The notes: a model not told the origin generated them from the sequence alone. 44,950 nucleotides of DNA from an uncultured Erysipelotrichaceae bacterium (GCA_934675465.1 CAKUQM010000011.1:1-44950); one strand, 5' to 3'; counted from the first letter of the stretch, positions 24,866 through 34,553 are shown. Made by a program: numbers and translations.

Positions 24866-25478
24866 GAATAATAAGTTAGCCTTAGGCTCTAATATCTTAC
24901 TTATCGTGTTAGCTAGCCTGGGATTGTATTTTTCTATTGTGGATAAGAATGCTTTCTTATACTACAGTGATAATGCAGGCATGTTTGCGCTTAGTGCGAG
25001 TATCTTGTATGTGATTATTGTCTTAGCAAAAAAAGAACCAAATTTTCTTTGTTTGGCATTAAGATATGTGAGTACTACCTGTTTGGTATTAACACTAGTT
25101 GGTACTTTCTATGTAGCTACTACAACAGGTGAGAACTACTTGGATAGTTTTATTAAGGGTTCCCATTTGTTTAATAACTTATTGTGTCCAATTGTATCTG
25201 TTATCTCTTTTACTTTATTTGAGGGTGATAGAAGATTAAATAAGAAGAAGACAATCTGGTATGCTTTGATTCCTACAGTGATTTATGGAATTATCATGTT
25301 AGTATGTAATGTATCTAATACATTTACTGGTCCATATTCATTTATGATGATTAATGATAATCCTGTTTATGTAACTGTGGTTGTATTTATAGTAACAATA
25401 ATCTTAAATTATGTAATAGGTCGTTTCTTGTTATTATCTAATCAGAAACATGCACCTAGAAGAAAGAAGGCTCAATAA
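24858..25478 (+). CDS. Six-helix membrane protein, possibly Pr6Pr-like
   Basis: 206 aa with about six hydrophobic helices (near 8-24, 38-56, 68-86, 105-122, 132-152 and 174-195) and a basic C-terminal tail. The pattern of a conserved His before helix 4 and a GPYSFM segment between helices 5 and 6 resembles the Pr6Pr/AIG1-like membrane family, but this is a weak match by eye. It overlaps mrp by 8 nt and the next gene by 1 nt, so it is in the scpAB-mrp transcript. Confidence 0.7.
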   Translation: MTKNNKLALGSNILLIVLASLGLYFSIVDKNAFLYYSDNAGMFALSASILYVIIVLAKKEPNFLCLALRYVSTTCLVLTLVGTFYVATTTGENYLDSFIKGSHLFNNLLCPIVSVISFTLFEGDRRLNKKKTIWYALIPTVIYGIIMLVCNVSNTFTGPYSFMMINDNPVYVTVVVFIVTIILNYVIGRFLLLSNQKHAPRRKKAQ

Positions 25479-25897
25479 TGGAATATAGAAGATTTGAAAA
25501 TACTATCGTTTTAAGAATGGATAGAGGTGAAGAGGTTCTTGAAACTTTAAAGGAAGTTGCTTTAAAGGAAAATATCAAGTTGGCTTCTATTTCAGCTTTA
25601 GGCGCTTGTGATCATTTTGTAGCTGGTGTTTATAATGTGACTGAACAAAAGTATTACAAGAATGAATTCAACGGTGCTTTCGAGATTACAAGTCTTGTAG
25701 GTAATATCAATACTATGAATGGTGAATATTATTCTCATTTACATATTACTTGTGCAGATGATAAGGCAGCATGCTTCGGTGGTCACTTAAACGAGGCTAG
25801 AATCAGTGCTACTTGTGAGATGTTTATTAATATCATCGATGGTAGCGTTGATCGCTATAAGGATGAAGTAACTGGTTTAAATCTATTTAAATTCTAA
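25478..25897 (+). CDS. PPC-domain (DUF296) protein
   Basis: 139 aa, a single PPC domain. The LASISALGACDHFVAGVYN segment, the HLHITCAD strand and the GGHLNEARI motif are diagnostic, and the two His residues of HLH plus His of GGHL form the presumed metal site. Related proteins occur as plant AT-hook partners and as stand-alone bacterial trimers of unknown activity; no DNA-binding motif is present here. It starts on the last base of the previous stop (TAATG) and ends before a terminator. Confidence 0.9.
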   Translation: MEYRRFENTIVLRMDRGEEVLETLKEVALKENIKLASISALGACDHFVAGVYNVTEQKYYKNEFNGAFEITSLVGNINTMNGEYYSHLHITCADDKAACFGGHLNEARISATCEMFINIIDGSVDRYKDEVTGLNLFKF

Positions 25898-25898
25898 G

Positions 25899-25924
25899 AA
25901 ATCGTTTCGTTTGAAACGATTTTC
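25899..25924 (+). terminator. Rho-independent terminator after the PPC-domain gene
   Basis: Perfect 10-bp stem AAATCGTTTC/GAAACGATTT with a GTTT loop, followed by a T-rich stretch interrupted by one C. The downstream regulator gene starts 16 nt later. Confidence 0.85.
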
Positions 25925-25927
25925 TTT

Positions 25928-25933
25928 TATCAT
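25928..25933 (+). promoter_or_regulatory. TATCAT 6 nt before the Bce-like regulator ATG
   Basis: One mismatch from TATAAT, exactly 6 nt upstream of an ATG that has no Shine-Dalgarno sequence and sits right after a terminator. The transcript would be leaderless. Confidence 0.45.
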
Positions 25934-25939
25934 ATATTT

Positions 25940-26608
25940 ATGAAGAAAATCTTACTGGTAGAGGATGATAAGTATATAGCTGAAGAAATATTCAATAGAA
26001 CTAAGATGTGGGATATGGATTGCTTAGTAGTTGAAGATTTTAAGGATGTACTAAGTACTTTTAATGAATATGATCCTTCAATTGTCTTGTTAGATATTTC
26101 TTTACCTTTTTATGATGGCTATTATTGGTGTAGGGAAATTAGAAAAATATCCAAGGTTCCTATTATCTTTATCTCTTCTAAAAACGATGATATGAATATG
26201 ATTATGGCAATGAATATTGGTGCTGATGATTTTATTGCTAAGCCTTTTTCTTTTGATTTGTTGATTGCGAAAATTGAGGCACTTCTTAGAAGAACTTATG
26301 ATTTTAATATAGGCACAAGTATCACTTATAAAGACTATGTCTTGAACTTGGGTGATAGTAGCTTATCTTATAATGATAAAAGAATTGTTCTTACAAGTAA
26401 TGAACAAAAGATTCTTAAATGTTTATTTGAACACAAGGGTAATGTAGTATCCCGTGAAAAGCTTATGAATGTTTTGTGGGATACCGATTGTTATATCGAT
26501 GATAATACTTTAACTGTTAATATTAATCGTTTAAGAAAGAAATGTTTTGAATTGTCTAACGAAGATTTTATTAAGACAAGAGTAAAACAAGGGTATATTG
26601 TTGAATGA
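25940..26608 (+). CDS. BceR-like response regulator
   Basis: 222 aa. OmpR-type regulator with acidic pocket VEDD, phospho-acceptor Asp52, Lys101 and a C-terminal winged helix ending in TRVKQGYIVE. Its gene overlaps the kinase gene (ATGA), and a transporter of the BceAB type follows, the standard layout for peptide-antibiotic sensing modules. A BceR-type inverted repeat lies just upstream of the transporter genes, making them its likely target. Confidence 0.92.
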   Translation: MKKILLVEDDKYIAEEIFNRTKMWDMDCLVVEDFKDVLSTFNEYDPSIVLLDISLPFYDGYYWCREIRKISKVPIIFISSKNDDMNMIMAMNIGADDFIAKPFSFDLLIAKIEALLRRTYDFNIGTSITYKDYVLNLGDSSLSYNDKRIVLTSNEQKILKCLFEHKGNVVSREKLMNVLWDTDCYIDDNTLTVNINRLRKKCFELSNEDFIKTRVKQGYIVE

Positions 26609-27549
26609 GGTATTTTAAAGATAATCATAGAGTATATTTATTATTACTAGTGGTGATACTAGTTTTTGATAGTTTGTTGATGTTGTGTAATATTGATATT
26701 TCACTTATTATTTATCCTAATGTGATTGTCTTGTTTATAATTATTGTCTATGTAATTTATGATTATTATAAGTATAAAAATAAACATGAACTGTTGATTA
26801 AAGGTTTTTATGATGACGTTGATTGTATATTTGATGAAGATTATAAAAGGTTGATTAACGAATTAGAAGCTAAAATAAGAGAACTAGAAACTAATAATCA
26901 TAAAATTAAGAAAGAGATGTCTGATTATTATTCTTTGTGGGTTCATCAAATAAAAACACCTATTTCAGCTATGCAACTGACGCTTGAAAATGAAGATAGC
27001 CAATTATCTAGAAAATTGATGTTAGAATTACAACACATTGAACAGTATGTAGATATGGTATTAACTTATCAAAAACTTAGTGATGGTAGTGATTATGTCT
27101 TTGAAGAAAATGATTTGGATGTAATGATTAAAGATACTATTCGCTATTTACGTTTAGAATTTATTGAAAGAAAGCTTTCGTTAAAGTATGAACCAATAAG
27201 TAGAACCATCATTACTGATAAGAAATGGTTTGAATTCATCCTTAAACAACTTATCAGTAATGCCTTAAAATACACCCGTAAGGGTAGTATTGAAATTTAT
27301 CTTGAAGATAATTGTTTGTGTATAAAAGATGATGGTATTGGGATTAAGGAAAGCGATTTAAGAAGAATTTTTGAAATGGGCTATACTGGTTCTAATGGCC
27401 ATGATAATAAGAATTCTAGTGGTATTGGTTTGTATTTGTGTACCAATATTGTTTCTAATTTGGGTTTGAAATTGAGCGCTACTTCTATTGTTGGTGTTGG
27501 CAGTATTTTTAAGATTGACTTAAGACAGGATGAGAAGGCGAAGGACTGA
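26605..27549 (+). CDS. BceS-like intramembrane-sensing histidine kinase
   Basis: 314 aa. Two closely spaced helices (about 10-29 and 33-53) leave almost no extracellular sensor, the hallmark of BceS kinases that receive their signal through the paired ABC transporter. His114 lies in the VHQIKTP motif. The ATPase domain has QLISNALKYT, DDGIGI and SSGIGLYLC motifs. It overlaps the regulator gene by 4 nt. Confidence 0.93.
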   Translation: MRYFKDNHRVYLLLLVVILVFDSLLMLCNIDISLIIYPNVIVLFIIIVYVIYDYYKYKNKHELLIKGFYDDVDCIFDEDYKRLINELEAKIRELETNNHKIKKEMSDYYSLWVHQIKTPISAMQLTLENEDSQLSRKLMLELQHIEQYVDMVLTYQKLSDGSDYVFEENDLDVMIKDTIRYLRLEFIERKLSLKYEPISRTIITDKKWFEFILKQLISNALKYTRKGSIEIYLEDNCLCIKDDGIGIKESDLRRIFEMGYTGSNGHDNKNSSGIGLYLCTNIVSNLGLKLSATSIVGVGSIFKIDLRQDEKAKD

Positions 27550-27551
27550 TG

Positions 27552-27565
27552 TTACAAAAATGTAA
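27552..27565 (+). promoter_or_regulatory. BceR-type operator TTACA-N4-TGTAA
   Basis: TTACA-AAAA-TGTAA matches the inverted repeat TNACA-N4-TGTAA deduced for Bce-like response regulators in Bacillota. It lies 3 nt after the kinase stop and 70 nt before the ABC ATPase ATG. A -10-like ATAAAT at 27582-27587 is correctly placed for a promoter whose -35 region is replaced by the regulator site. Confidence 0.75.
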
Positions 27566-27634
27566 GTTTTTTGTAAGCTAGATAAATGGAAGCGGTTTTT
27601 GGTTTTATTTAGAATCAAGATGGAGGTAAAAATT

Positions 27635-28405
27635 ATGAATTTATTAGAAGTTAAAAATCTAAAGAAAGTTTATACTTCGCTTGGTATGAATAAAACGGAA
27701 GCTTTGAAAGATGTAAACTTTTCGGTTGAAAAAGGTGAATTTATCGCCATTATGGGTGAGTCAGGAAGTGGTAAGACTACTTTATTAAATATCTTAGCTT
27801 CTCTTGATAAGGCTAGTTCTGGTGAAGTTTATCTAGAGGGCAAGTTAATCAATAATATTAAGGATAAAGATTTAGCTAGTTTTAGAAGAGATAATCTTGG
27901 TTTTGTGTTCCAGGAGTTTAATCTTTTGGATACTTTTAATCTTAAGGATAATATTTTATTACCTTTGGTGTTGGCAAATAATAACTATAAGGATATGAAT
28001 GTTAAGTTAAATCCTTTAGCAAGAAAATTAGGTATCTTTGAATTGCTTAATAAGTATCCTTATGAGGTGTCTGGTGGTCAGAAACAAAGGGCTGCAGTGT
28101 GCAGGGCTTTAATCAATGATCCAAAGTTGGTTTTGGCTGATGAACCTACTGGTGCTTTGGATTCTAAGTCTACTGATGAGCTATTGAAGGCTTTTGTGGA
28201 TATTAATAAGATGGGGCAGACTATTTTGATGGTTACTCATTCTGTTAAGGCAGCAAGTATCGCAAGTAGGGTCTTGTTTATTAAGGATGGCAAGATTTTT
28301 CATGAAATTTATAAGGGTAATGATACAAATAGTGAATTCTATGAGAAGATTTCAAATACTTTAACTTTATTGGTACTAAAGGAAAAAGAAAATGAGAATC
28401 TATAA
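27635..28405 (+). CDS. BceA-like ABC transporter ATPase
   Basis: 256 aa. Walker A GESGSGKTT (41-49), signature VSGGQKQR and Walker B VLADEPTGALDS are complete; the group is the MacB/LolD/BceA family that powers FtsX-type permeases. The ATG at 27635 follows TGGAGG and matches the family start; an in-frame start 12 codons upstream lacks a ribosome site. It overlaps the permease gene by 14 nt. Confidence 0.94.
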   Translation: MNLLEVKNLKKVYTSLGMNKTEALKDVNFSVEKGEFIAIMGESGSGKTTLLNILASLDKASSGEVYLEGKLINNIKDKDLASFRRDNLGFVFQEFNLLDTFNLKDNILLPLVLANNNYKDMNVKLNPLARKLGIFELLNKYPYEVSGGQKQRAAVCRALINDPKLVLADEPTGALDSKSTDELLKAFVDINKMGQTILMVTHSVKAASIASRVLFIKDGKIFHEIYKGNDTNSEFYEKISNTLTLLVLKEKENENL

Positions 28406-30317
28406 CGTTTTAGCTTTAGAGGGTATTAAGAAGAATAAACAATTATATCTTCCTTATATCATCAGTTCTGTTTGTATCATTGCGATAACTTATATCGTTT
28501 CTTATTTTTGTTACTCTAAAACAATTATAAGTTCCGTTGGCGGAGAAGTGATTTCATCAATTATGCTACTTGGTTATATGGTTATGGCACTCTTCTCTTT
28601 GATTTTTATTTTCTATACTCATTCTTTTTTGTTCAAAAGAAGAAAGAAGGAATTCGGCTTATATAATGTCTTAGGCTTGGCTAAGAAAGATATTTGTAAG
28701 ATTGTATTTCTAGATAATATCTATGTTGATATTATTACTATTGTGTTAGGACTTGGTGTTGGTATTTTATTTTCGAAGTTTGCGGAATTAGCTTACTTTA
28801 AGATTGTAGCTAAGCCTTATTCGATAGCCTTTAACTTACCTATACTATCTCTAATGATGACTCTAATTTGTTTCTTGGGAATTTACTTTTTAATTCTTGT
28901 TTCATCTATTATTAGTGTTTATAAAAATGATACCATTGCGTTTTTAAAGGCTGATAGTAGTGGTGAAAAGGCACCTAGAGCGAATTTCTTAATAGCTTTG
29001 CTTGGTTTAATAATATTGGCCTTTGCCTATTATTTAGCTATTACCATTGATGATCCCGTACAAGCTATGTTGACATTTTTCTTTGCGGTTATTATGGTTG
29101 TTGTGGCAACATATTTGTTGTTCATTGCCGGGTCTGTCACTTTATGTAAAATCCTTGCGCATAATAAGAAATATTATTATAAGTTAAATCATTTTATTAG
29201 CGTTTCTTCTATGTCATTTAGAATGAAAAGAAACGGTTCTGGTTTAGCTTCTATTTGTATCTTAGCAACAATGGTGCTTGTAATGTTGTCATCTACTTCA
29301 TCGTTATATTTTGGTGCTAAAAGTTCTAATAAAAAGTTATTTCCTTATGAGTATTCTATCAATTATAATTACGATACTTACGATGAATTAATAAATGCTA
29401 ATGAGACTATAACATCTTTTGTGGAGTCAAAGAACTTTAAGATTAAAGAAAAAATAGAATATCATAACATTAATTTTTACTCACCACTTGAAGGTAATAG
29501 GGTAATTGAAGATAGTAAAACTTTAGATTATGCCAATATGACTTTTATCGATGTTGATGAATATAACAAAATATATGGTACTGACTATGTATTAAAAGAT
29601 GATGAATGTTTGTTGTATGAATATATAGGTGAATATAAACATGATAGTATTGTTGTTGGTGATAATACTTATAAGGTAATCGATAGGGCAAATAAGATGC
29701 CTACAGACTATGTTTCTGCCACTTATATGGCTAATAATTATTTCTTTGTGGTCAATGATTTAGAACCTATTTCTAATTATTTGAATGGTATATGTAAGAA
29801 TACCTACATTATTCAATTTGATGTTTATAACGATTCTTTATCTTTATATAATTCGATTGCTGAAGAATATACAAGTGATACTCCTTATTTCTTTGAGTCA
29901 TCATTAAATTCTTTATCAGAATTTTATAATTTATATGGATCACTATTCTATTTAGGAATTAGCTTGAGTATTGCCTTTGTGATTGCGACAGTATGCATCA
30001 TGTACTATAAGCAAGTGGTAGAAGGTTATGAGGATCAAAAACGTTTTGCGATTATGAAAAAACTTGGTCTTGATGATAGGCAAATTAGAAAAAGCATCAA
30101 CTCACAGCTATTAACAGTATTCTTCTTGCCACTTGTTGGTGCTTTATCTCATTTATTATTTGCTCATCCGATGATTGAAAAGCTATTGAGCTTATTCTTG
30201 ATAAGTGATATTAGATTATTCTTTATCACAAGTATTATTTGTTTTGTATCTTTCTCAATTGTATACTTTGTGATTTATAAGTTAACTTCAAATGTTTATT
30301 ATAAAATCGTTAGTTAA
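28392..30317 (+). CDS. BceB-like ABC transporter permease
   Basis: 641 aa with about ten membrane helices and FtsX-type domains. A large extracytoplasmic domain of roughly 200 residues (about 315-515) lies between helices 7 and 8, the known binding platform of BceB permeases for antimicrobial peptides such as bacitracin, nisin or related compounds. With the adjacent kinase it would form a sensing and resistance complex. The ligand cannot be read from sequence. The 3' end overlaps the convergent GH13 gene by 8 nt. Confidence 0.92.
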   Translation: MRIYNVLALEGIKKNKQLYLPYIISSVCIIAITYIVSYFCYSKTIISSVGGEVISSIMLLGYMVMALFSLIFIFYTHSFLFKRRKKEFGLYNVLGLAKKDICKIVFLDNIYVDIITIVLGLGVGILFSKFAELAYFKIVAKPYSIAFNLPILSLMMTLICFLGIYFLILVSSIISVYKNDTIAFLKADSSGEKAPRANFLIALLGLIILAFAYYLAITIDDPVQAMLTFFFAVIMVVVATYLLFIAGSVTLCKILAHNKKYYYKLNHFISVSSMSFRMKRNGSGLASICILATMVLVMLSSTSSLYFGAKSSNKKLFPYEYSINYNYDTYDELINANETITSFVESKNFKIKEKIEYHNINFYSPLEGNRVIEDSKTLDYANMTFIDVDEYNKIYGTDYVLKDDECLLYEYIGEYKHDSIVVGDNTYKVIDRANKMPTDYVSATYMANNYFFVVNDLEPISNYLNGICKNTYIIQFDVYNDSLSLYNSIAEEYTSDTPYFFESSLNSLSEFYNLYGSLFYLGISLSIAFVIATVCIMYYKQVVEGYEDQKRFAIMKKLGLDDRQIRKSINSQLLTVFFLPLVGALSHLLFAHPMIEKLLSLFLISDIRLFFITSIICFVSFSIVYFVIYKLTSNVYYKIVS

Positions 30318-31863
30318 ATGATTTAACCCAGTTCAAGAGAGAATCACGATAAATGTTCTCTCTAACACTTCTTAGCATTTGATCATTAATGGGGCCATTC
30401 TTGGCCATCTTAGCAAGTATGGCATCCTGTAATTCATTTATATCCATTTGTTCATATGGTTTACTTGATTCTACAAATTCTTTATTTAAAGGTGTTTCTT
30501 CTTTGACTTCTTCTTTAATTTCGATATGAGGAAGCTTTAAAGAGACGCCTTTTTTATATAGTACCTCGCCTCTTTCTGAAAGACTAACCTTAATTTTACC
30601 GTTTTCAGGAACATATTCTTTTTCATTAAATAGGCCATGATATGTTTCATTAGTATCGAAATAGAAATCATGTGGCGTATTGTTGTTGATAAGACATACA
30701 AAGATTTGTTCATTATCTAAGCTACGTGAATAAGAATAATATTCATTTCTTAATTCAACTTGTTTATATTCACCATATGAAAGAATAGTATTATCTTTTC
30801 TAAAGTGATTTAGTTTCGCAATTATTTGTGTATATGGGTTATTTGTTAATGAATTTTTATAATCCTCGATATTTAACATAGGTCTAATCTCATCGTCAGT
30901 TCCACCACGAACTTTATGACCTTCAATACCAAATTCACTACCATAATAGATAGAAGGTACTCCAGGTAGGGTATATAACATAATGTGAACAGGTAAGAAG
31001 TTTCTCTTATCATTTAATTTAGTGACAATTCTTTCAATATCGTGATTGTCTACAAAGTTATATAGATGTGGATACTTAGATAATCTATTGACAGTATGGG
31101 CAATCTCAAAGAAGTTATGGTCATTACAACCTGAATATAAAGCTTTTTCAAGATTAAAATTAGTAACTGAATGAAGCATATTATCACCTAAAAATGGTCC
31201 ATATTCTTCAAACATTACTTCTCCCATTAAATAGAAGTTTTCTTTTAAGTTGTTTGTATAGCTTCTTAACATTCTTAAGAAGTCTTTATCTAAGACATTG
31301 GCAGCATCAAGTCTTAGTCCATCGATATCAAATTCATCTACCCAATATTTAACAACTTCAAATAGATAGTTGTAGACATCGGGGTTTTTAACATTTAACT
31401 TAACAAGTAGGTCATATCCTGCCCAGTTTTGGTAGTAGAAGCCATCGTTATAAGAATTGTTACCATTAAAATCAATGTTGTGCCAATAACGATACTTAGA
31501 ATTTTCTCTATTTTCTAAGATATCTTTAAACGCAAAAAAGTCTCTTCCTGTATGATTGAATACTGCATCTAAGATAACTTTAATATCGTTTTTGTGACAA
31601 TATGCTACAAAATCTTTTAAATCATCATTGTCACCAAGTCTATTATCTACTTGTTTATAATCAGTTGTCTCATAACCATGTCCTACTGATTTAAATAGGG
31701 GACCAATATATAAAGCTGTAAAGCCTAAATTTTTCACATGGTCAATCCAAGGTAGTAGGGTCTTTAGTCTGTGTGTAGTTTCACTATAATCATTTATCTT
31801 AGGAGCCCCAGTTAATCCTAAAGGATAAATGTGATAAAAAGTTGCATTATTATACCAATTCAT
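30310..31863 (-). CDS. Cytoplasmic GH13 alpha-glucosidase/cyclomaltodextrinase-like enzyme
   Basis: 517 aa, no signal peptide. The catalytic barrel shows DAVFNH near 99-104, nucleophile Asp186 in GLRLDAAN, acid/base Glu215 in MGEVMF and the third acid Asp275 in FVDNHD. It probably hydrolyses imported maltodextrins. A beta domain follows, and the last ~75 residues form an extra acidic/helical tail (from about 445) not expected in the family. The ribosome site GCGAGGAAA and a TATAAT at 31884-31889 on the minus strand support the start. The gene's stop overlaps the permease gene. Confidence 0.9.
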   Translation of the reverse strand: MNWYNNATFYHIYPLGLTGAPKINDYSETTHRLKTLLPWIDHVKNLGFTALYIGPLFKSVGHGYETTDYKQVDNRLGDNDDLKDFVAYCHKNDIKVILDAVFNHTGRDFFAFKDILENRENSKYRYWHNIDFNGNNSYNDGFYYQNWAGYDLLVKLNVKNPDVYNYLFEVVKYWVDEFDIDGLRLDAANVLDKDFLRMLRSYTNNLKENFYLMGEVMFEEYGPFLGDNMLHSVTNFNLEKALYSGCNDHNFFEIAHTVNRLSKYPHLYNFVDNHDIERIVTKLNDKRNFLPVHIMLYTLPGVPSIYYGSEFGIEGHKVRGGTDDEIRPMLNIEDYKNSLTNNPYTQIIAKLNHFRKDNTILSYGEYKQVELRNEYYSYSRSLDNEQIFVCLINNNTPHDFYFDTNETYHGLFNEKEYVPENGKIKVSLSERGEVLYKKGVSLKLPHIEIKEEVKEETPLNKEFVESSKPYEQMDINELQDAILAKMAKNGPINDQMLRSVRENIYRDSLLNWVKSFN

Positions 31864-31892
31864 TTAATTTTCCTCGCCTAACTATTATATGA

Positions 31893-31921
31893 TTGATTAA
31901 AATTTAAAAAAAGCATATTAT
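31893..31921 (+). promoter_or_regulatory. Promoter of the leuS T-box leader
   Basis: TTGATT (31893-31898) and TATTAT (31916-31921) are separated by 17 nt, the optimal spacing. Transcription would begin near 31928, about 195 nt before leuS. Confidence 0.65.
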
Positions 31922-31954
31922 TGTTATGTAATCGTCAAAAGTAGTAAATGTATT

Positions 31955-32104
31955 TCTTAGATAGAGAGTTGTTGGAAGGTGCAAAACAATTAAGAATAAG
32001 TTGAACTTGTTTGGCAAAAAGGATTAATCGTAGCTCGCGTTAAGAGTTTAAGTTAGAAACAAAGGTGGTACCGCGCGTTTGCGCCCTTGGTTCACCTTTT
32101 TTAT
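31955..32104 (+). ncRNA. T-box riboswitch controlling leuS
   Basis: The T-box sequence AAGGTGGTACCGCG at 32062-32075 is nearly perfect and pairs into a terminator: AAAGGTG (32061-32067) with CACCTTT (32093-32099) plus an inner GCGC/GCGC helix and a T-run. Stem I begins near GATAGAGAG (31960). The 3' side carries GAACTTG at about 32003-32009, where CTT or TTG would be a leucine specifier; I cannot fold the stem well enough to decide. Uncharged tRNA-Leu would stabilise the antiterminator and allow leuS expression. Confidence 0.9.
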
Positions 32105-32122
32105 TTTGAGGGGAGATTTATA

Positions 32123-34519
32123 ATGTCAGTATTTGATTTCAAAACAATTGATAAGAAGTGGCAAAAGTTCTGGGACGACAATAAGACTTTCGAAACAGAT
32201 GTTTACGACTTTACTAAGCCTAAGTACTATGTTTTGGATATGTTTCCATATCCAAGTGGTGTAGGTCTACATGCAGGGCATCCTGAAGGCTATACCGCAA
32301 CCGATATTGTCGCAAGATATAAGAGAATGAAGGGCTTTAATGTACTTCATCCAATGGGTTTTGACTCTTTTGGTTTGCCTGCTGAACAATATGCTATTTC
32401 TACTGGTAATCATCCAGCTGGTTTTACTAATAGAAACATCGATCATTTCATTGATCAATTAAAGGGTCTTGGTTTTTCATATGATTGGACTAAGAAGACT
32501 TCTACTAGTGATCCTGAGTTCTATAAGTGGACTCAATGGATTTTTATTCAATTGTTCAAGAAGGGTTATGCGAGATGTGTTGAAATGCCAGTTAACTGGT
32601 GTGAAGAGTTAGGCACAGTTTTGGCTAATGATGAGGTAATTGATGGTAAGTCTGAAAGAGGTGGTTATCCTGTTGTTAGAAAGAATATGAAACAATGGAT
32701 TATGGATATTCCAGCTTTTGCGGAACAATTATTGGATAATCTAGATAGTCTTGATTGGCCAGAGTCTACTAAGGAGATGCAAAGAAACTGGATTGGTAAG
32801 TCTATTGGTGCTGAGGTAAAGTTTAAGGTAGCTGATACAAATGAAGACTTCACTGTCTTTACTACAAGATGTGATACTTTGTTTGGTGCTACATACTGTG
32901 TATTGTCTCCTGAGCATCCTTTAGTTGAAAAGATTACTACTGCTGATAAGAAGGATGAGGTAGCTAAGTATCAAAAGGAGTGTGCTTCTAAGTCTGAGAT
33001 GGAAAGAACTGAATTAAATAAGGATAAGACTGGTGTGTTTACTGGTGCTTATGCGATTAATCCAGTTAATGATAAAAAGATTCCTATTTGGATTTCAGAC
33101 TATGTTTTAATGACCTATGGTACTGGTGCTATTATGGCGGTTCCTGCTCATGATGAAAGAGACTATGCCTTTGCGAAGAAGTTTGGTATTGATATCATTC
33201 AAGTAATTGATGGTGGCGATATCACAAATGAGGCATATGCTGGTGATGGTCTTCATATTAATTCAGGTTTCCTTGATGGTTTAAATAAACAGGATGCGAT
33301 TGATAAGATGATTTCTTTCTTAGAGGAAAAGGGCATTGGCAAGAAGAAAGTAAATTATCGTATTAGAGAGTGGATTTTCGCAAGACAAAGATATTGGGGT
33401 GAACCAATTCCAGTAATTCACTATGAAGATGGTACTATTGGTGTTCTTGATGATAAGGATTTACCTTTGATTCTTCCAGAACTTGAGGATTATGGTCCAA
33501 GTAAGACTGGTGCACCACTTGATAAGGCAACCGATTGGGTGAATGTTACATATCATGGTAAGAAGGGTAAAAGAGAGACTTCTACAATGCCAGGTTCTGC
33601 CGGTTCTTCTTGGTATTTCATTCGTTATATTGATCCACATAATGATAAGGAATTATGTGATAAGAAGTTGATGGAACATTGGCTTCCAGTAGACTTATAT
33701 ATTGGTGGCCCTGAGCATGCGGTTGGTCACTTATTGTATTCAAGAATGTGGAATAACTTCTTGCATAATGAGGGCATTGTACCGGTAGCAGAACCATTCA
33801 AAAAGCTAGTCCACCAAGGCTATATCCTAGGTTCTAATGGTATTAAGATGGGTAAGCGTTTCCCTGAATATGTTGTTAATCCAAGTGATGTAGTAGAACA
33901 ATATGGTGCTGATACACTAAGATTATATGAAATGTTTATGGGACCTCTAGAGGCTGATAAACCATGGTCTACTCAAGGTTTGGAGGGTGCTCATAGATGG
34001 CTTGAAAGAGTTTATCGTTTAGTTACTAATAATGACATGATTGTAGAAGAAAATGATGGCTCTTTAGATTATGTTTATAACTTTACAGTTAAGAAGGTGT
34101 CTGACGATATCGAGAAGCTAGCTTTAAATACAGCTATTTCGCAAATGATGATTTTCATAAATGAATGTTATAAGGCTGGTAAGGTATATAAGGAATATTT
34201 AGTTAATTTTGTCCAATTATTGTCACCTTGGGCTCCACATTTGTGTAATGAAATGTATGAAATCTTAACAGGTAAAAATGATTTAGCTTATAAACAATGG
34301 CCAACTTGTGATGAGTCTAAGTTAGTTCAAACTGAAAAAGAGATTGTTGTTCAAGTTAATGGTAAGGTAAGAGCTAAGTTTAATATTGCGGCTGACGCAG
34401 ATGATGAAACAATCTACGTCGAAGCTTTAAAACAAGAAAATGTCATCAAGTTCATTGATGGTAAAGAGATTAAGAAACATTTTGTCATCAAGAATAAGAT
34501 GGTTAATATTGTTATCTAA
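32123..34519 (+). CDS. leuS: Leucyl-tRNA synthetase
   Basis: 798 aa. The class I HIGH motif reads HAGH (50-53), and the LeuRS editing domain is present with TTRCDTLFG (usual TTRPDT) and PAHDERD. The KMSKS loop reads KMGKR (575-579) followed by FPEYVVNPSD, a departure from the consensus that keeps the first and fourth basic residues. The ATG at 32123 follows GAGGGGAG; an in-frame start 12 codons upstream lies in the T-box terminator. Regulated by the T-box leader and followed by a strong terminator. Confidence 0.97.
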   Translation: MSVFDFKTIDKKWQKFWDDNKTFETDVYDFTKPKYYVLDMFPYPSGVGLHAGHPEGYTATDIVARYKRMKGFNVLHPMGFDSFGLPAEQYAISTGNHPAGFTNRNIDHFIDQLKGLGFSYDWTKKTSTSDPEFYKWTQWIFIQLFKKGYARCVEMPVNWCEELGTVLANDEVIDGKSERGGYPVVRKNMKQWIMDIPAFAEQLLDNLDSLDWPESTKEMQRNWIGKSIGAEVKFKVADTNEDFTVFTTRCDTLFGATYCVLSPEHPLVEKITTADKKDEVAKYQKECASKSEMERTELNKDKTGVFTGAYAINPVNDKKIPIWISDYVLMTYGTGAIMAVPAHDERDYAFAKKFGIDIIQVIDGGDITNEAYAGDGLHINSGFLDGLNKQDAIDKMISFLEEKGIGKKKVNYRIREWIFARQRYWGEPIPVIHYEDGTIGVLDDKDLPLILPELEDYGPSKTGAPLDKATDWVNVTYHGKKGKRETSTMPGSAGSSWYFIRYIDPHNDKELCDKKLMEHWLPVDLYIGGPEHAVGHLLYSRMWNNFLHNEGIVPVAEPFKKLVHQGYILGSNGIKMGKRFPEYVVNPSDVVEQYGADTLRLYEMFMGPLEADKPWSTQGLEGAHRWLERVYRLVTNNDMIVEENDGSLDYVYNFTVKKVSDDIEKLALNTAISQMMIFINECYKAGKVYKEYLVNFVQLLSPWAPHLCNEMYEILTGKNDLAYKQWPTCDESKLVQTEKEIVVQVNGKVRAKFNIAADADDETIYVEALKQENVIKFIDGKEIKKHFVIKNKMVNIVI

Positions 34520-34522
34520 ATC

Positions 34523-34553
34523 GAAGGGGTTATTTAACTCCTTCTTTTTTTTT
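34523..34553 (+). terminator. Rho-independent terminator after leuS
   Basis: A 9-bp stem GAAGGGGTT/AACTCCTTC (one G-U pair) with an ATTT loop, followed by a run of nine T. Confidence 0.9.
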
